A stretch of DNA of 64,000 nt from Aplectana chamaeleonis (lineage: Eukaryota; Nematoda; Chromadorea; Rhabditida; Cosmocercidae). Both the position numbers and the translations under genes were made by a program. Of this stretch, positions 58,936 through 64,000 are shown in pieces. Where the stretch lies: positions 434,001 to 498,000 of the forward strand of contig JAPDOI010000116.1 of assembly GCA_029168955.1 (NCBI GenBank), given 5' to 3'. The notes beneath the pieces were generated by a model that searched no databases, was not told the origin of the DNA, and saw only the letters and a list, made by a program, of their open reading frames with translations. Every line of letters starts with the position of its first letter. The first letter of the stretch is position 1.

Positions 58936-60369
58936 GCAGCGCCGACTAGTACAGGGGTTTTGCGCGAATCCGTCGATTACGGAGCTCAGAGGCGACAGAT
59001 CGCCAAACCATTTGAACATTTTCATACACTCATAGCTCGAAGTCTACCATATAGGTTTTGTAGAAAACAAATGGATTTTTAGAAATTCGCAAAATTGTCC
59101 GTTAGGAGGAAGGACATTTTGGCTGTGAGTGGGAAAAATTGACCGCCATGGATCAGGAAGCGGCGCTAAGATTCTGAAAAAGAGTATGGGAGGTGTTTTA
59201 GTGATGAGGGGGATATTATGAAGTCAAAATTTTGAATGTTAATGAAAATTGTTTTCTTCTCGAATATCTTAATTAGTTTTGTCGTTAAATTTGTGTAGGG
59301 TGTCCGGTTTGAATGGCGATAAATACGTTCATAGTGGTCGAATCGCGGCGTTCAAGGGCTTGAATGAAAGAGAGAAGAAAGGGGAATAATGTGGATGGGG
59401 AGTGGTGTGGATCGCGCCATGCATCGGTTCGAAATTAAGAGTTTCAAACTCGATTGATTGTGCAGAGTTGATATGCCTTGTCCATTTTGGCTTGAAATTC
59501 GGCAGAATGGTGTCTGATTGAGCATTTTTGAAAGGGTCAACATTTCCTGGTTTCATGGTTAACTTCCAGGTGAGGTGCGAGGGTTCAGCGATGCCATTGT
59601 GTGCAGGTAGACCTGATCAACGTGCGAGGAAAACGCATACATATTTCACTCCTATAGAAGGCATGTTTGTGAAAAAAACAGCTTAATTGTGGTTTTGCTA
59701 ATGTTCTGCTATATATGGGCCCGATCTGGGGGCGACACGGAATCGATGACCTAGCTGGGGAATGTGGTGCCTCGGCGAGTTAAGCGGCAACACCTGGGGA
59801 CATGCAGGCCTATGCAGAGGTGTGAAGGTAATGGGCTGGGCTAGCCAACCATTGTTCTGTCGATCAACCTTCGTCTACAGTTGCTCTCTTCCTTAACTTT
59901 CCAATCAATCTTTCTTTTCACTCTTCCTTTTCATTCTCCCGTGTTATTCCTTCGTGTTTTTATAGTGGAGACGTTAGATTTTTGTTTGGTTTAAGCGTGG
60001 CGTTTTTCAATGTTTTGTGTGCTATTTTTATCAAAATTCCGACCAAAATGTTTGCCGTCGATCATGGCAGGACATTCGCGGCTGCGTTGAGTACCCTAGT
60101 CGACGGAAAAAATTCCTTAGCCTAATTTTGGAGGAAAAAAAACTAAAACCGCCTTTTAAGTTGCAGTGGACAGTTAAAAAGAACGAAACTTTCGCGCATT
60201 GCGGATTCTATTTTTGTTGCGAATTTATGAAGGTATTTTTGAGTGAAATCGGAAAATCAGGGAGGCGGATTATCGGATTTCGAAATTATTCGAAAACCCG
60301 AATATTCGAAAAGTGCCGAATTTCGAATTACTTTTCGAAAAAAAAAGACAAAAAAACGAATTACAATTT
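58936..60369. other. Mostly unique sequence with a GC-rich island
   Basis: 59715-59850 is GC-rich with an imperfect CACCTGGGG...AGAGGTG stem, in otherwise AT-rich DNA, followed by a C/T-rich tract. It resembles no RNA gene I can name. Parts near 59070-59280 are distant relatives of 58430-58600. Confidence 0.35.
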
Positions 60370-60609
60370 GTTTAAAATTTTTCTGTGTGTGCGTGTCTTT
60401 TGTGCGTAGATATTGCTCAATTCTGGGGATGACTGAGAAATTTCGCCCTGAAAACCAAAGAAAGCATTAAACGAGTCTCAAAATTCTTAATTCGGCTATT
60501 AAAGTCGTTTTCTTTTTTTTCAAATCGATATAACGGCGCGTTTATTAGGATCTGCGCATTCAATTCGCTGTTTTGTGGTGCCGATTGCATACAGTATTTT
60601 TTGACGCCT
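60370..60609. repeat. Dispersed repeat, copy 2
   Basis: Partner of 58620-58890; joined directly to block D2 copy 2 at GACGCCTATTCTTG. Confidence 0.65.
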
Positions 60610-61260
60610 ATTCTTGAAAGCCTAAATACTCGAAGACGAAAAGGACGCCGAATATTCCCCGTTTCGGGTCATCTATATATAAAATCAAAGATTTTCTGCG
60701 ACGATACTCTGAACGAGCAAATTTCAAGAAGCAGAAAGATATACTACCATTTTTTTCGGAACAAAGTCGAAAAAATAAAATTAGCGTTTTTAGGATAGAA
60801 AAAATTGAAGAATAGTGCTATCTATCGATTATTTATAGATTATATACTGCATTTCATTGTCTATGTACGAAAATTTTCCATAGATCCTCTTTTAAACGTA
60901 AAGCCTCTCTCGCTCTTATAAGTCCGGGCAGAGCTAGCAGCAAAGCGGTCGGTCATGGCAAAAAACAACTGTTATAGGGAGATTTCGACATGATTACTAG
61001 GGACCGTTTTTATCGCACCTCGACGATTAGAAAAACCCTGTATGTATTCGTTGTTGTAGGTTTGTAGTAATACATACATATGTTAATGCACGTTCTCTAA
61101 GTGCCTCCGGCGATTTCAAAATAGGGCATTTTCATTGCTTCGCGAAAACGGAAGGGAAAGTTTCCGAGTGTTGAAAAGAAGATTCTCGGATCCGGCTAAA
61201 AACTTTCAGTGGAAGGTGTTTTGGGGCGCCGAACGCGAATCTGGGGTCTATTTGTCGCCA

Positions 61261-61755
61261 GACTCTGAGAAAATTTGCCGCGTCAGTGCCGGGAAAGTAC
61301 CGCGACCCTCGACTGTGACGCGATAGTTCCGCGGTAGAACCGCGCCGGCTCTGCGAGGATGCAGCTGTGAACCCGCGTGGAGTACGATGTACTATCCAAT
61401 GTGGTGAAACGAAGTTGTCGCGGGCTCAATTACCGAAGTCTGAGGTACATTCCGTATTTCCTTGGGCGCAAAAGCGGCGGTAATCTCTACCCTCACTAGA
61501 CAGATGACATAATGACCGCAGGTGCGTATTTTTGTTCTTCGGTCCCCTAGTTGCAAAATAAATTTCGAATAACTTCCTATGAGATACTCTTCCGGAGCCG
61601 CTGCGGCACTATCGCGGTGCCGGAGCAGCACTGCCGCATCACCGTCAAGGCTCCGCGGTAATGCCGGCGCGGCTCCGCGATAGTGCCGCTTCGGTGCGTG
61701 CCTGTAGGCTACGATGCGGCGCTTTGGCAGATCCGCTGCGGAAATTTCAGAGTAT
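61261..61755. mobile_element. GC-rich TIR element family M, copy 2
   Basis: Same termini as 37243-37736, part of the duplicated block. Confidence 0.7.
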
Positions 61756-62038
61756 GGTTACTGTAGATCACGGTAGGCATAATGCCTTTTAACTGCCATT
61801 ACTTACCTCAGAATTTCGAAAATCAAAAATGAATTTCAAATTCGTGTTCAGCGTGCCAAATATCATCCATGGAGAAATTTTTGAGTTACATCTGAGACTT
61901 CAACCGAGCTACCGTATGCCCACCGTTACATACCGTAATCCGAGAAAAATCGATAAATCGACCACAGAATTGTGTTATGCAGCTTGATTGACCTTTATGT
62001 GGGAGTTTTCAGGCGATTTCATCGTAGCATTCAGAAAA

Positions 62039-62627
62039 CCGCCGCATTCAATGCGTGTAGAAGATGCATTCAACTCGAGTGACCACACTCATGGAAAGGT
62101 CCTATCGTAGGGGCACGTAATCTGTGCGGCAGCACGTGCTGCGAAATTCCACCACAGGAGCACGTGCTGCAAAATTTAATTGCGTGAGCACGTGTTGCAA
62201 GGTAGTCCAGCGCTGTCGTAGCAGCACACCGACACGCGACGCGGCCGGCGCACCGACATGCGACTCCGCCAGCTCGCCGAGCAAACATATGGGGACGCCA
62301 GCGGTTGGACGGGGTCACCAGCGCCCGGGCGAGCCATCTGTCGCAAATTGATAGCCGAACCGGTGACGCCGCCATCATTTGAGTCCGCCATCATTTGAGT
62401 CCGGCCTCAGGAGTGCGTCGTATGCTTTCCTTTTTTAGAAAATCGTTTCGCCATCAAGATGAAAGTGAACCATGCACGCATTGAACGTTTTATTTGTTGG
62501 CGCAAGTGCTCTATTTTGAAGCACAATAGGAGCACGTGCTTCGGTTGCAGCACGTTCTCTGACTGTGCTCCAAACCGCTTTCTCTTCAAGTTGAATGCGT
62601 ATTCGACTCGCATTGAATGCGTCGATT
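62039..62627. mobile_element. MITE family E, copy 2
   Basis: Same termini as 38021-38611, part of the duplicated block. Confidence 0.8.
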
Positions 62628-64000
62628 GCCTGAGATTGTCGAAGTCGTCAGAAGTCGCCTTTGGCCAGCGAATTTCCTTCTGTTTAAAGCTTCAGACCAA
62701 ATCAGGCGCAAATTTTTGAAATATTGTCAGGTGAACTTCATATTTATAAACAGCACCGAAAACTACGCCCAGAAAAAATGTTTGAGCTCAATGCGAGACA
62801 ATTTTTTAACGCTATAAAAATTGCCATTATTGTAAACCTTTTTCTTCTCAAAGCTATGAAAACGTCTTTTTTGGAAATCGCCTGTAAATCTCGGAGGCAT
62901 TTAGAGAATCTGGAAGCGGGCTACCAACGCTGTGTCTCATACCTTCAACTATCAAAACATGGTTTTATAAAAACTCTCGGCAAAGGTAAGATAAGCCCAA
63001 GTAAGCTTAGTGTTCGGCTCGGATGCCTTGTGATATCTTGTGATCATGTACCAAGTCATAAAAAGGCATCAAATAATGAAAAAAATTGAGAATTTATTTA
63101 TTCAATTCATCTACGATGGAAACTCCAACATTTCTATTCTTTGAAATCATAAGGACTCATAGCCTATTCGTGTTCAACTCGGGGTACGGACTTAGTGCAC
63201 CCAAAAGGGCTCGCCGCCATTACCCGCGGACAGGCTGCCAGCTGTCAGTACAGTATCCCAGCCCCGCCCTCCTCTGGATGCGGCCGCGCCTCCAGATCGC
63301 GTCGCCGCGCCCGCGGTGAGAATTGCGGCAGCCGCGACCGACCGCCAGGAGCCTCCAATATGGAGCTTCCTTGATATTAAAGTAGCTGAACTGGTGCGTG
63401 AAGATTCATTGGCCTTAGGCTTCGGGAGTTCAGGGATCATCGAATTTTCGAAATTTTACTTTCAGATTCTAATGTTTTCCAGATTCGCCAAATGCACCTG
63501 AAATGACAAATCGTTTTGAAATTGATGGAAGTGGAAATTTTCAAATGTGATCTACAAATTTTAATTTCCGTAAAATCCACTTAAAATTCCCTGATTTTCT
63601 CATTAGTCAGGTTCGAATGCAACTGTATAGCTGCTGTGCTCCGATTCGGGATTGATCAATTGAAAAAAAAATTCAATGTGATCTACAAATTCAATTTTTT
63701 ATCCGCTCCTCACTGTTGTAAAAATCTGAGAATTTTAGGTGCATTTTCTGAAAATTTAAAAATTTGAATCTGTAGATCACGTTTGAAATTTTCTGAATTG
63801 AGCATTCCCGAATCGGAGCACAGCAGCTATACAGTTGCATTCGAACCTGACTGATGTGAATATCTGGGAATTTCAAGTGGATTTTACGGAAATTAAAATT
63901 TGTAGATCACATTTGAAAATTTTCAATTCCATCAATTTCAAAACGATTGGCATTTATATATTGAATCGAGATGTTCCGTTGGCATTGTTTTTTCTGCGCG

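Larger units (their letters stand above)
60610..63948. repeat. Duplicated block D2, copy 2
   Basis: Partner of 36573-39932 with a few small indels, for example nine bases fewer before the family M element (61261-61755) than in copy 1. It also contains a family E copy (62039-62627). It ends inside the right arm of the foldback and switches to the 52-bp segment shared with 47164-47215. Confidence 0.95.

Noticed and set aside
59760..59830. 5S rRNA-like text (GAGTTAAGCGGCAAC)
   Set aside because: Only a short phrase recalls 5S; the rest of the 5S promoter and stems is absent.

Overview
The window looks like a repeat-dense stretch of a rhabditid nematode genome, most likely Caenorhabditis or a close relative. 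Reasons: AT-rich spacers, compact introns with TTTTCAG-type acceptors, a Tc3-like Tc1/mariner transposon, a possible trans-splice acceptor just ahead of a start codon, and very many foldback (MITE-like) elements. No bacterial features, rRNA, convincing tRNA or CRISPR array was seen.

I can support only two host genes, both on the minus strand. The larger (25688 down to 11589) is the amino-terminal half of the ciliary transition-zone gene mks-6 / CC2D2A. I assembled it by hand from 15 exons whose phases agree at all junctions but one. Its introns are swollen by transposons: one is about 2.9 kb and one about 6.9 kb. Directly downstream on the same strand (about 11509 to 8509) is a SET-domain lysine-methyltransferase-like gene of eight or nine exons. 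The mks-6 frame stops inside its first C2 domain only 80 bases before the first SET-gene exon, and the two are out of phase by one base. The locus therefore looks truncated, fused or mis-assembled.

Layout: 1-8500 holds a duplicated block, an empty copy of the Tc3-like insertion site, a hammerhead-ribozyme-like hairpin, and foldback elements. 8509-25733 holds the two genes and the elements nested in their introns. 25760-31100 holds MITEs, a 2.8 kb GTTACATGTAAC-rich inverted-repeat complex and a 545-bp ATT microsatellite. 31100-36500 holds a complete Tc3-like element (1594 bp, TA duplications, frameshifted transposase). 36500-64000 is almost wholly repeats: second copies of both duplicated blocks, an RTE-type reverse-transcriptase tail, a 106-bp minisatellite and several TIR families.

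The main structural result is that the four large blocks (1-2697, 48235-50937, 36573-39932, 60610-63948) share one backbone and differ mainly in which MITEs sit in it, so each copy provides empty sites for the others' insertions. All repeat limits and exon borders were read by eye, so treat them as accurate to a few bases where a splice or TIR motif is named and to tens of bases otherwise.
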